Shown one piece after another: positions 38,637-49,890 of a DNA stretch of 64,000 bases. Both the position numbers and the translations under genes were made by a program. The stretch's first letter is position 1, and every line of letters begins with the position of its first letter. The notes beneath the pieces were generated by a model. The model did not search any database and had not been told where the DNA came from. It worked only from the letters and a program-made list of their open reading frames with translations. Source of the stretch: Hypericum androsaemum (taxonomy: Eukaryota > Streptophyta > Magnoliopsida > Malpighiales > Hypericaceae); the NCBI GenBank assembly GCA_963995505.1, contig OZ023183.1:14628671-14692670 (forward strand), written 5' to 3'.

Positions 38637-38721
38637 CCACTCTACATACAAATATAAAAAAACCACTCTACATACAAATATAAAAAAACCACTCTACATA
38701 CAAATATAAAAAAACCACTCT
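38637..38721. repeat. 26-bp tandem repeat, three copies
   Basis: CCACTCTACATACAAATATA plus a run of A is repeated three times without change, followed by a partial fourth copy. The identity between copies points to recent expansion. Confidence 0.9.
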
Positions 38722-39480
38722 CATATGTGAAGTATTTAATACTCCTCCTTATTGAAGAAAAGTGGAGGGCGAAAAAAAAATCAGAAACCATGTAAATTAA
38801 AATTCCAAACAAATAAAGTTTAAAAAAATGCGTCGCTGATCATAGAAATTGGTAGATTACCTCTGAGAAGGAAACAAAGACGAGAGGGACGAACAAATTG
38901 GATGAACGTCTTCTCCCAACTGATGAATTTTAGAAACTAAAGATATTTTAACAACTCGAAATCCTCTATAAATAGTTATTGGGAGAATTTTGTCAAAAAA
39001 TATTATCAATATAAATTAATCGACTAAATAAATATTTCGATAATTTTTTTAATAAATATCTCGATAACTGATAATAAAAAAAAGATAATAACAACTTGGG
39101 ATAGAGTTGAACCTTAATTTCCGGCAAGTCAAGTCTTCGCCAAAACAAAGTGCACAGGAATCTCCGGAGAGAGTAGGGGAGAATTTGTTGCGATAAATAT
39201 CGATCAGACAAGAGATATCAAGAGAATGGAGTGGATCGCGACGGAGAGTTATATAAAGGAATGATAATAACAAGTTGGGAATGATAATAATAAATGAAAT
39301 ATGGGTAATACTATAATTTTGGTAACTCTTAATATAAAATGGAATGGTAATATTTGATTCCAATTATGAAATATTAAGTATAGGACGAGTCCTTACGTCT
39401 TACTTCTCTAGTTCAATGAACGAGGAACATTCAAATACTACCATAATCGTGCCTGGATTGAGTGCAGACCGGCCGAGTAA
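38722..39480. other. AT-rich stretch, nothing recognised
   Basis: Only AT-rich sequence is seen; no supported gene, RNA or bounded repeat. Confidence 0.4.
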
Positions 39481-39489
39481 GCACGACCT

Positions 39490-39780
39490 TTCAATAATGG
39501 TACAAATTTGAATAATGATATAAAGTGACTTGATAATGATATAAAGGTAAAGTGATAATGATATACAGTGATGATAATTGTATATATGTGAAGTGATAAT
39601 AATATATATGTAAAGTGATACTAAAATTATATATGAGTGTTGCGGGGAAAAAAGAGAACAATAATTAGGACGGTCCAGAGTGGTCGTCCCAAGATTGGTC
39701 TAATTATGATAGGCTAGGCTATGATAGGCTAGGCTATGCTAGGCTAGGCTACGAGCTACGAACTAAGAAAAAGTAATAAA
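39490..39780. repeat. Short degenerate tandem repeats
   Basis: 39500-39630 has repeated TGATAATGATATAAAG-like words. 39705-39755 has repeated GATAGGCTAGGCTATG words. Both are low-complexity and non-coding. Confidence 0.6.
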
Positions 39781-40344
39781 GATAGAAGAGTTGTTGTGTG
39801 TTGTGGATGATCTCTCCTTTGCCTGACCCTTCTTTTTAATGGAGCCTTGACCTAGCCTCGTCCGAGAATATGAAAACCTAAGTCGCCTTCAATGTAGGAA
39901 GATCTCGACTCAAAACAGGAAAATTCCAAAGATCTGATCTCGAGAAGTTCGCCTCAAGTTATTCGTTCCTAATGTAAAGGGATCCTCCCGACTTAGTATA
40001 GGAAAACACAAGCCACCTTCCTCAAACGAACAGATCCATCTTGAAATAGGAATGTCCAAATTGTGACGCCCAAGCAACTGCGACCCAACTAGAATATACC
40101 AAATCTTGCCCAAATCTCGGGAATCCCGGCTCAACTTAGGAAAATACAAGCCGACCTTCTCGAACATCCTTCTTGAACATCTCCAGACCCGGCGAGCTTG
40201 AACTTAAGCGAACCCAAACCCATTACATCATGGGCGAACTCCAAACACACCGGCCCAAACGATTCTCAAGCCTGGTACCTTAATCCAGACGAACCATGCG
40301 AGCTCCTCAAACGAATGACCCAACATCGTAAATTCGGCCAGACG

Positions 40345-40482
40345 TTCTTCAACGCGGGCATTCTCCAAGTGGGCGTTCTCCAACAAGGGCATTCTGAAGC
40401 CCAGCCCAGCATTCTTCAACGCGGGCGTTCTCTAAGTGGGCGTTCTCCAACACGGGCGTTCTCAAGCCCAGCCCGACATTCT
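40345..40482. repeat. About 63-bp tandem repeat, two copies
   Basis: A unit containing AAGTGGGCGTTCTCCAACA, then AAGCCCAGCCC and ATTCTTCAAC, is present twice in tandem. The surrounding 39780-40345 resembles retrotransposon-derived non-coding sequence, but I could not bound an element. Confidence 0.65.
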
Positions 40483-40620
40483 TCAACTTGGCCGAACTTG
40501 GCCTAATCTGAGCCCAACCCACGCGAATCATCCAAGATCAACCAAGCTGAAACCCAGCTCAAATCAAACCGGAGATTATTTTGAAGACCCATCTAGGCAT
40601 TATTTTTGTGCCTCAACACA

Positions 40621-40782
40621 CTACCAAGTCCAAAGCGGGACGACGTCCACTACCAAATCCAAAGCGGGACAACGTCCACTACCAAGTCCAAAGCAGGACG
40701 TCGTCCACTACCAAGCCCAAAGCGGGACGGCATCCACTACCAAGCCCAAAGTGGGACGACGTCCACTACAAGCCCAAAGCGA
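40621..40782. repeat. 29-bp minisatellite, five to six copies
   Basis: The unit CTACCAAGTCCAAAGCGGGA plus CGACGTCCA starts at 40621, 40650, 40679, 40708 and 40737, with a partial sixth copy. It ends shortly before the LTR element at 40852. Confidence 0.9.
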
Positions 40783-41304
40783 GCTTTCTACTTCCAAACC
40801 CAAAATGGCTCGAGCGGGCCCAAAGTGGACTTCGATCTCTTCTGGACCCGCTGATGCAGGGGAACATGGATAAGAGCTTGTGAATCAGTTGATTATAAGA
40901 ATACCCGAAAAAATACAATAACAGTCTCGATCTGTTGATTCAAAGAATACCGGAAGGCGACAAGAATAAGGAAAACCCTCAATTTCAATAATCAATATTC
41001 AACCAAGCAAAATAATATAGCAAATGTCCTATTTATAAAGAATCAAAAGAAACCTATTAACTAAAATTCTATTATAAATTAAACTACTAATAATAATATA
41101 AAACTAGAGATAACTATTAAATATATGACTATTCTTTATTTCCATCATTCTTCCCCGGTTGGAGAAATTCGCCCTCGAATTTGGTGTGGTCGGCCAGTTC
41201 GAGATCTTCATACACACTTTTCAATACATTTGGTCGACGTGGTGATACTTGGTATCGTCCATCCCAGCAGAACAGATACTTGAAAATGAGGTAACCAAAA
41301 ATAT

Positions 41305-41841
41305 TCACTTGAGAAAATCAATATGTTCGACATCCTCAACCCAATAATCCTGGCTCAAGAGTTCAATCTCAACGTCAACAACTCCCGTATCAACAGAAAT
41401 TGCATGTTGCCTCATGTTAGCATCATCAATAACAAATGACTTGTCAAATAACTCCGTCAAAGAATATAATGGTGCTTCAGATTTATCAAAATATTCTTCA
41501 TCAAACTCACCAGGAACAACTTCTTCATCCTCATCCTCCTCACCAGGGTAAGAGCCATAAATTGGTTTACCTTCAGCAAACTCGTCCTCCTCACCAGGGT
41601 ACGAGTCATAAATTGGCGGACCAAATAAGTAACTAGCGACTTCATCGTCGGAAGAAATCTGATCGGTTGGTGCAAGCGGTGCCCAGAGGTTGTCCACGGT
41701 AACCTCTTCATCCGACTCCATGTGCTCGACGACAGGTGGTGGTGCAACGTTGGGGTGGTACGGGACGGGACCCGTTGCCGTGGTACCTAACGAATGAAGC
41801 AAGGTTAGTACCTCGTTCATTTGTTCTTCCATAGCATCCAC
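41305..41841 (-). pseudogene. Retrotransposon gag-like open frame
   Basis: A 178-codon frame starting MDAMEEQMNEVLTLLHSLG continues into an acidic region with repeats around IYDSYPGEEDE. The preceding coding part (RDHLEHC) lies on the other side of the inserted hAT-like element, so the original frame is broken. No zinc knuckle or protease motif is visible. Confidence 0.5.
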
Positions 41842-41855
41842 GCGGTGCTCAAGAT

Positions 41856-42337
41856 CATTGTTTTTGAGACAGTGGTCAGACCGGCGGACGGACCGGTCGG
41901 ACCACGAATCAGAAGGGTTAGCTGGTCAAAAAATATGGTCAGAATGCCAACCTTGCGAATCGGAGATTTTTTGGTCAGACTGGATGGTTGGACCAGAAAA
42001 GTGACCCAGAAAATCCCAGTTCGTTAGGTTTTGGGCAAAAAAGTGAAAAATCGAGCATAAACTTACCAAATTTTGCCATTTTCTTTCTGATTTTCAACCC
42101 TAAAATTTTAAAAAATTCCCCGAAATATGTATTTGATTCTATTTGTGCATGTATTTCATTAATTTTGGAGGTGTGAGTGTAATTACATATACGATTATAC
42201 ATATATAATTTTAAAAAAAATATTTTTTTATTTTTAAAAAAGGTCCGGTCCGACCGGCAGTTCAATCGATCGGATCGGTTGACCCGGAGTTCGGACGAAA
42301 ATCCGGGTTGAGCTCCGGGTCGTTTTTGAAAACAATG
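41856..42337. mobile_element. hAT-like element inserted into the Gypsy gag region
   Basis: The ends CATTGTTTTTGAGAC and, on the other strand, CATTGTTTTCAAAAACG are flanked by the 8-bp direct repeat CTCAAGAT (41848-41855 and 42338-42345). Subterminal GGTCAGACCGG and GACCCGG words occur in opposite orientations at the two ends and are shared with the element at 53555-54141. The interior is AT-rich and non-coding. Confidence 0.75.
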
Positions 42338-42717
42338 CTCAAGATGATCGCGGCTGGCCGCCTCCTTGTGTGTGTCCCGTTTTGGTGGCATCTTCCGGGA
42401 GCGCATGGCTGGTCACTGACCAACTGATGCATGAGAACGTGGATAAGAGCTTGTGAATCTGTTGATTATGAAAATTTCCAGAAAAATACAATAAAAGTCT
42501 CGATCCGTTGATTCAAAGAATACCGGAAGGCGACAAAAATAAGGAAAATCCTCAATTTCAATAATCAATATTCAAAATAACATAGTGGATGTCCTATTTA
42601 TAAAGAATCAAAAGAAACCTATTAACTAGAATCATATTATAAATTAAACTACTAATAATAATATAAAACTAAAAATAACTATTAGATATATGACTATTCT
42701 TTATTTCCATCACCCGC

Positions 42718-44220
42718 TCACCTTTGCCAAAAACTCGAAGTATTATTTTTGTTCCTCAAGACTGAGTTCTAACTTTAATCTGATTAGAGATCCTTTTAGT
42801 TTTGTTTGTTTGGTTCGAGCAATTAAAGGATGCGAGTGTTGTACTCTCAGGCTAATGTCATCGTCGCATTTTACAAATATTCAAGTGTTCATATTCGCAA
42901 AGGCTGATGAACCTGAGTTTGCTGTCTTTTGCTAGTTCGGTCACTATCAACGGACTAAGACCGGAGCTCGTTGGTTGTTTCGCTGGACCAATTAAGAATT
43001 GTATATAGCACGAGATGTTGGGATATGTCGAGAAAAAAGGCAAGGGCTAACCCCCTAGCGAATGTTGAGGATTTTGGGGCCTAGCGGGTTCGTCTCCCAC
43101 GTCATCTTCCGTCGGGCATGTCCTGGAGGCCTGCCCCTCCGTCACGGGTGGTGGGCCCCCGCCGCCCTTGTATCGTGGGCCCTCTCGATGCTCACCATGT
43201 GGTCCAGCGTCTACCTTGGGTACCATACTCATGGCCCAGGTCTTCGTCGGGGCCCCCTCAGGGTGGTTCTGGGTTCATGAACCGGATCACGGTCAAGTTT
43301 TTCCCGGCCGTCGAGGAGAACTTGTTCGGGAGGACATTCTATGTTAAGGATACGTCCCCATCGGCGACGTGATCAAGGTCGAGTATGATAACGCCGCGGC
43401 AGCCAGGAAATGCATTGACGCGTTCTTGCTGATTGTTTTTTCCCCTGATTTTGGGATTATATTAGTTCAGGTCGTTGAGAAAAAAAGAGGAGAAATGGGT
43501 TGCTTTTATTTTTGTTCATCGAAATAGAAAGGGGAAATGGGTTACTTTAAGTTGTTGTTCAATGTTGATGGAGAAAAAAAAGAGGAGAAATGGATTGCTT
43601 TTAGCGCTCTTCATTGAAATAAAAGGAGGGGAAAATGGTTTACTTTTGAAAAAACAAATGTTTGGGTTTGGGTTTGGGTTTGGGTTGTTTTCATTTTTTG
43701 ACTCGAGACCTATACTAATACATACGGTTTACAAGACAAAAAGAAATACATATACAACAAACAAAGACACCAAACGGGACACGACAACCAATCCGATGGA
43801 AGCAGAGAGGCATGGGTGGAGACGAAGGACAGACGAGGGACTACGAGAGCCAAACGTCTAAAGCGAAAGCTGTCGAGACAACCTATAACTAATAACCACA
43901 AGGTCACGTCATAGATGCAACCTCGTGGGCATTTAAATGAATACGAGATGCACTTAAATAAGAGCCAAAGTCGGACGAATCTAACAAAAGCAAGATTATC
44001 CACCTGCACCATCAGGAATGGTCTCACGAACCGAACGAATCTTAGATCGAATAACGGCCGATCCAAGCAAAAGCATAAGCAGATAAAATTAAACCTAAAC
44101 CCAAAGAGACCGCAATACACAAATGGCTCGGGAACTAACAGAACAGGCAAAAGCAGACAACACGACAACGAAAACATCAGAGCAAGTGGCACGAGCTCCA
44201 GCCACCAAAGACACCAAAGA
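42718..44220. other. Unassigned stretch between two LTR elements
   Basis: 43060-43440 is GC-rich and partly coding-like. One frame reads MNRITVKFFPAVEENLFGRT (from 43278), and a shift near 43360 continues as GDVIKVEYDNAAAARKCIDA. I do not recognise the family. 43660-43690 is a TTTGGG run. 43690-44220 is low-GC sequence with no supported gene; it may belong to an older retrotransposon. Confidence 0.35.
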
Positions 44221-44225
44221 CACAG

Positions 44226-46675
44226 TGTTATGAATTTAGCAACTAGAGAACAAAATGCGCAAAGAACACGGACACAAGAGATAACGTGGTTCGGCCTAGT
44301 GCATACGTCCACGGTGAGAAAGGAGAACTTTTATTGATGAATTCGAGTCACAAAGCCATACAAAACCTTAGGGTAACATGCCTTTATATAGAGGCAAACC
44401 CTTGGTGTATAAGTAACCTATCTAGGTCAGATTAGGAGTCCAAAACCTAGTCAGAATAGGAATAAGAATAGGAAATAAGTCTTTTCTATTTCTTGCCATC
44501 CGAACAATCTCTACCTTGGCGAGAAATTATCTCGTGGAAGAACCATGAAGCTCCACCCAAACTTCAACAAACTCCACCTTGACAAAACACCACCCCATGA
44601 AGAACCATGAGATCTTGCAAAACCAATGCGACTCCACCGACTCCATCTCGGACCATAAATAACTACATCAATAAGACCATCTCAACTTTCTCTTCATCTT
44701 TTGTTCAATCACTTGGAGCTAGCCCCCAAACTCGAGCTTCTGAGCTTACTTGGCCTATTCCCTCCAACCTCCATCGAACCCCAACTAGCGAGTCCACTTT
44801 TTGAAGCAACCTTGCGACTAATAGACGTACCCTCTATTTTTCGATCAGCCCTATGCTCCGCAACCTCGAACTTCTCTTCTGTTGTACCTTTTTACCTCAA
44901 ACCAATGCTACTCGCCATAGAATACAAATGGCAACTTTTTGTTCTACTAAGTAGAATCCTTGACATGCCTCGAACTCTACTGTTCGGCCTTGAGTGAGAT
45001 ACCTGATTCGCCCGTGGTGTCACCAATGGCTTCGCATGCCCAATGCAAAACCTATCCAATACCTTTGATGTGCACGTCTCTTTAGACAAACATAGTAAAA
45101 ACTTGCTAACTTTATCTCCGCAAATTCTAACTCTACTCAAACCATTCATGTCAAACTTTCGCTCCATCACACAAGAGCTTTTCTCCCCTCTATCAGAACC
45201 CAACTATGTGACTCCACCTACAACCGTGTTCCCCACTAACCTATAAGTGTTCCTAACATTCCTTTCACCCTTCATCACGACCACGACATCCTTCTCCACC
45301 TCCATTAGCTAGCCTACAACATTATAGTTGTACCCACTATAATCCAAGGCTCCTAATGAGATGAACATGCCTAACCCCACATAATTTTCTCTCAACACCA
45401 TCCCACATCTTGATTTGGATATCACCTATGCCAGCAATTCTACAAGTAGAACCATCTCCCATAGTCACCATATCTGAATCAACGAACTTGTAGGTGTCGA
45501 ACCACCCTCTCTTGGGCGTCATGTGGAAAGAGCAAACGCTATCCAAAATCTAAGAATTAGAATGCTTTGGATTTGACAAAACAGAAAGAAGATCACCATC
45601 TGACCCGTCCGAATGTGAGGCCATATTCACGAAATCTGATCATTTTTCCTCGTGATTCCCAGTTCTTTTTGGACAATCCTTCTTCACGTGCCCTTTTTCT
45701 CTGCACTCGAAGCAATTTCCCTTGACCACGACTTGGATCCCTTCCTGTCTTTTGCCCTACTACGATCACCATGGCTACCCCTCACAACTAGCCCTTCCGC
45801 TTGTTCATCGCCAATTTTCTTTCTTTGATGAAACTCTAGCAGAGCACTTGTGATATCTTCCAATACCAGGGACTCCTTCCCCCAAGTTAGAGTTGTAACC
45901 AAATTTTCGTAGGAGCCAGGTAAAGAATTCAGCAGCAACAATGCCTTGTCTTCTTCCTCGAACTTCACATCAACCTTTCTCAAGTCGCTCACAAGTTGAC
46001 TGAAACTATTAATGTGTTGGCTCAAATTCGAGCCCTCCTTCATCTTGAGCCCGTACAAACTTTGCTTAAGATAAAGCTTGTTCGACAAAGACTTAGACAT
46101 ATACCTTGCCTCCAATTTCTTCCATACCTCAGCTGGTGACTCCTCATCCATGACGTGATACATCATATCATCCGCCAAGCACAAGCGAATTATCGCCACC
46201 GCCTTGGCCCCCATCTCCTTCCACTCTTGCTCCTCCATCTTCTCGGGCTTCTTCTCCGAGAGCGCGATGACCATCTCTTGTTGCACGAGGAGATCCTTGA
46301 CACGCCTTTGCCATAACCCAAAATTCGAAGAACCATCGAACTTCACAAGAGCAAACTTCGCGACGTCCGTCATCCTCCAACCCAAGCTCTTGATATCAAT
46401 TGTTATGAATTCAGCAACCAGAGAACAAAATGCGCAAAGAACACGGACACAAGAGATAGCGTGGTTCGGCCTAGTGCCTACGTCCACGGTGAGAAAGGAG
46501 AACTTTTATTGATGAATTCGAGTCACAAAGCCATACAAAACTTTAGGGTAACATGCCTTTATATAGAGACAAACCCTTGGTTTACAAGTAACCTATCTAG
46601 GTCAGATGAGGAGTCCAAAACCTAGTCAGAATAGGAATATGAAATAAGTCTTTCCTATATTTTGCCATCCCAACA
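44226..46675 (-). mobile_element. Truncated Copia-type LTR retrotransposon
   Basis: LTRs 44226-44506 and 46401-46675 are near-identical direct repeats (start TGTTATGAATT, end CATCC-AACA) with the 5-bp duplication CACAG (44221-44225 and 46676-46680). Transcription is leftward: a TATATAAAGG box lies in each LTR, a TGATATCAAGAGC primer-binding-like site (initiator-Met tRNA type) follows the right LTR, and a purine tract AAGGTAGAGAT precedes the left one. The coding part holds Copia gag and a protease start only. Reverse transcriptase, RNase H and integrase are missing, and 44507-45330 has no recognised domain. The near-identity of the LTRs suggests recent insertion, so mobilisation in trans is plausible. 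Confidence 0.9.
45337..46400 (-). pseudogene. Copia gag and protease fragment
   Basis: The gag frame (45684-46400) includes FALVKFDGSSNFGLWQRRVK, EVWKKLEARYMSKSLSNKL and LLLLNSLPGSYENLVTTL, typical of Copia gag (UBN2-type). Near 45700-45730 the frame shifts: the CCHC zinc-knuckle residues (FECREKGHVKKDC) are read in another frame than the preceding gag. Further on, a frame beginning DSVCSFHMTPKRGWFDTY (45546 leftward) corresponds to the aspartic-protease start, separated by stops. The protein is therefore not produced intact. Confidence 0.8.
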
Positions 46676-46680
46676 CACAG

Positions 46681-47400
46681 TAATAAAGAAACGATAAAAG
46701 CGTAAGAAGATAAGGGTAGCCGGGGGGAGGTCGATCGTGACCAACCCCCCAGGAAACACCTGCGGATGCTCCTGGCTGGCCGGAAGGAAAGCTAGCCTCG
46801 GCCTGAGGGTCCTACAAGAGGCGGCGTAACTGGAAAGATGCAACTATGACCTCGGCGAAGGTTGGCGACGACTTGGACTTGGAGGGACTTCCTTGGCGAC
46901 GAGCGGGGAGGGAGAACTCTGATGAGGTCTTTGTTTGGGCGGCTGGTCTCGACTGCAGACGGCGGAGCCTTGGACGGCTAGACGGCTGCCTGGAGAGCCT
47001 CGGTCGGCTAGACTTGCTAGTAGGGGATCTAACTTTGGGAGCCGGAAGCTCCTACAACTTTCTGGACAGCTTTTTGAAAATTTGTAAAAATATTTAGAGT
47101 ATTTTGGTAATTTGCCACACGACACATCAGCAACGATTTAAACAATGAAACATCCACGTAGGACGTTAAACGACATCATTTTCGGAGAGGTGGAGCCCAC
47201 GTGGACGGCCAAATGACTAGACAGCTACCCGGGCTGCCCGAGACTGAGACGTGTCCGAGGAAAAAAAAACTACATGGCTTTAAAACGAAATTTTAAACCA
47301 CACGGCCTAAATTTGGAAAGCATCAAACTACAGAGTACTAAAATGTACTTTTCCCAAAGTAAAATGGAAGAACAAAGACCACAAAATGATTTTCCAAGAA
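46681..47400. mobile_element. Decayed DNA-transposon end (MULE-like TIR) and GC-rich interior
   Basis: On the minus strand from about 47362 the sequence reads GGGAAAAGTACATTTTAGTA, the same style as the MULE arms at 9499 and 51372, continuing to about 47220 through GTGGTTTAAAATTTCG and a GGACACGTCTCAG block. 46700-47100 is GC-rich like MULE interiors. I could not find the matching opposite arm; it may have been lost when the Copia element or other sequence inserted. Confidence 0.45.
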
Positions 47401-47707
47401 GAAGGGCGTCAAAGATTTAAACGACAAAACAGCGCGTACCTCCAAGGTTATGTCGAAGATTAATTTTACTCATTAATTTTGGGATCCCATGAGCAACTCA
47501 ACAAGATATCAAGAAGATGAAGATAGATGTTCACATGTTAGTGAATTCTGAATGTGTACTTCAGATATAAAAATTACCATCATATCACTAATTCTTTTCT
47601 TTTTGTCCTCACAGAACATCCCCTCACTGTTTGGAACCTATGAACCTATCTACACATATATATATATATATATAAAAGTACATATGTCAGAACCAACGAA
47701 TAAGCAA
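47401..47707. other. 3' flank of GUX gene
   Basis: A non-coding 3' flank with an alternating TA microsatellite at about 47655-47675. Confidence 0.5.
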
Positions 47708-49890
47708 TCACAAAGAGGGCAGGGATGCTGGTGTAATAACAGGAAGTGATGCAGCAACTGTGGAATTATCTGTCCAATTTTTGTCACCCCAATGCCATAA
47801 CATGCTCTCCCAGAAGCAGAACTCCTCAAAGCAAGTCTCCAATCTCTTATCTTGAATCTTAATCCTCCAATGGCCATCTGTGTAGTTACCCTTTTCGGCT
47901 TGCCTCCTATCCCACTCTAGTGCAGCCTTCTGCTTCGACCTGAGCAGGCAGTAGGGCTGCAGATTCTCCGGCATGGCGTCATGCACCTTCCACCACGTTC
48001 TGTGAGCTACGTCACTGGCAAACTCCTGGAGGATATCCACGTTCCAGTTGCAGTCGTAGTCCCGGAAGCACAGCCATGGTTTGTAGCCAAGGTAATGGAG
48101 GACGTAAAGGATTGGAGGGTCGGCTCCGAACAGGCCAATTTTCCTCTGCTTCTTCTCCTCTTCATCGCCTTCCCAGAAATGTTTTAGGAAGTTCATGTGC
48201 TTTGGTATACGGTGCCACCACGTGAAGATCTCGTTCAGATATCCCTGGTCTCCGCCATTATAGGACTCGATCTCGTTGATGTGATCCATCAGTAGCTGGA
48301 ATGTGCAATTTGATGGTTCAATCACCATGACACCAGAGTTGAAAAGGGTAGCATTATTTCCAATTGCAGTTATCTCAGGCATCTCGAACAAAAAATCAAT
48401 GTTCCGCAGTATGAGCATGTCAGCGTCGATGAAGATGATCTTGTCATAATCCGTCAGTTGCCAGAGACGAAATTTGCTATAATTCCACTCGTTGTAAGCA
48501 TCCCGTTCAGCTTTAGGATTCCTTATTCTCTGAATTGCATGGACTTTCCACCCTGCAGCTCTTAAACCTTGCCTATGATGTTCACTAATTGTTTCATCGA
48601 CTAGGATCACAAGGTCTCTTGTTGACCCTGCCATTCGGATGCTCTGAGCTGCGACGATGGCACCACATACGTAGAAATTAGCAGAATGCAGTATCGTTGC
48701 ATACGCTTCCCGGTGTGCCCTTACGGAGTGAAAATGGTCTGTGGTGGATTCAGAAAGAACCGGTTGATTTCAAGTCAGATGCATATATTTGAGTCGATCA
48801 TCTTAAATTCGAAAATAATTACAACAGCTAGAAGGCAAACCTTTAGCTTTGAGAGGGACAGAGAGTTCACATGACCCTGGTGGCAGTTGCAGCTTTTCTC
48901 TCAACACATTCAGGTTAGGTTCATAGAGCCACAAGTTTCCCACCCGCGTAACAAGTTGGCTGCAAGTGAAAAAATTTGGATTTGGCCAGCAGTCGGTAAC
49001 CAGAAGAACACGCACTGGATGGTAACTTTTGACGGAAGCAGCAACAGTTGCAGCAGCAAGCTGTAGGTGAAGACGAGCAACATCTCTCGACCAGTTTTTC
49101 CATTCCTTTTTACATGGGAGCTTCACAGCAACAATGTCGATGCGCGGTTTGCCGGGCACTCTAATTCTAGGCACTGAAGGACAAGTAGGGACCTCGAAAT
49201 CTTCTTCCTCGTCTATCCACTCAGGATACAAGGACTCCCAAGTTACATCCTTTCCTACATAGTCTAAGTGCAGGACAACATGGTCAATATCAGGCAACAC
49301 TTGCTTCCAATCCTCGATCTCAGTCTCATTAAAATTCAACAACCCGATTCCCTGGTACTGATCCGTGTCGTTTAATCTTTCAATCACATCTGAAACCTGG
49401 TCCCAGTCAATGTCAGCTGAAGAGATATAACGCAGGTCTCGATGAGCACCCTCTCTGATCCATCTATCTACGAAACTTGGCCTGCAGCAACACACATCCT
49501 TCAACATAGATTCACCATACAAAATCATTCCAGAACACGTTCGACAATCTAATAATCAGCCTTCGCAACTACATCCGAACCTTAACTACACACCACAGGC
49601 CTCAAGTCTAGAATCAACTTGCAATTAAAACTCTGTAGCCTAACTACAACAAGCAAAAGGGCAGGGGACATGGAGAATCCATACCGAGATCCGGAAACCG
49701 AGGGATGATCGGCAATGTAAACAGCAGGGGAGCGAAGCAGAGTGAACAAGGTCCCCAATGCAATGATTAACAACACGAGCTTGAGCTTAGAAACCTTGCA
49801 GTTCAAGCTCCTACCGTACTGGATAGGAACCTGAAGAGCCTTCTCCACGTCCCTGTGCCTCAAAAACCTCTTCCTGCACCGACATTCCAT
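47708..49890 (-). CDS. GUX3: UDP-glucuronate:xylan alpha-glucuronosyltransferase (GUX/PGSIP, GT8)
   Basis: Golgi type II membrane enzyme adding glucuronic acid side chains to xylan. Three exons: 49685-49890, 48841-49481 and 47708-48738, in phase, giving 625 residues. A short basic cytosolic N-terminus (MECRCRKRFLRHRD) is followed by one membrane anchor (about 36-52, LKLVLLIIALGTLFTLL). The GT8 part shows RDVARLHLQLAAATVAAS, EAYATILHSANFYVCGA, the metal-binding DAD at about 387-389 (KIIFIDADMLILRNIDFLFE), LFNSGVMVIEPSNCTFQLL, SYNGGDQGYLNEIFTWWHR and VLHYLGYKPW. The tail CFWESMLWHWGDKNWTDNST is family-typical. From memory it is closer to the PGSIP2/GUX3 branch than to GUX1; paralogue choice is uncertain. 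I chose the start at MECRCR as the first ATG in frame. Confidence 0.92.

Larger units (their letters stand above)
40852..42712 (-). mobile_element. Internally deleted (gag-only) LTR retrotransposon, probably Gypsy-type
   Basis: Direct LTRs 40852-41147 and 42425-42712 share TGATGCA starts and TTTCCATCA ends. They are flanked by the 5-bp repeat CCCGC (40847-40851 and 42713-42717), so the insertion is intact as a unit. On the minus strand, a purine tract (CCGGGGAAGAA) abuts the 3' LTR, preceded by a frame ending KFEGEFLQPGKN, a Gypsy-like tail. The interior encodes only an acidic gag-like region (41305-41841, with PIYDSYPGEEDE repeats) and an N-terminal piece near 42340-42406. Reverse transcriptase, RNase H and integrase are absent. 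A hAT-like element splits the gag region. I could not match a primer-binding site to a tRNA. Confidence 0.85.

Noticed and set aside
43660..43690. Interstitial telomere repeat
   Set aside because: The run is TTTGGG, not the plant TTTAGGG, and is only about four units long.
43710..44337. 200-codon minus-strand frame and its plus-strand partner
   Set aside because: They start in the Copia LTR and run into non-coding sequence; no motif was recognised.
46846..47125. GC-rich coding-like frames on both strands
   Set aside because: They overlap each other, have no motif and lie in probable MULE-interior sequence.
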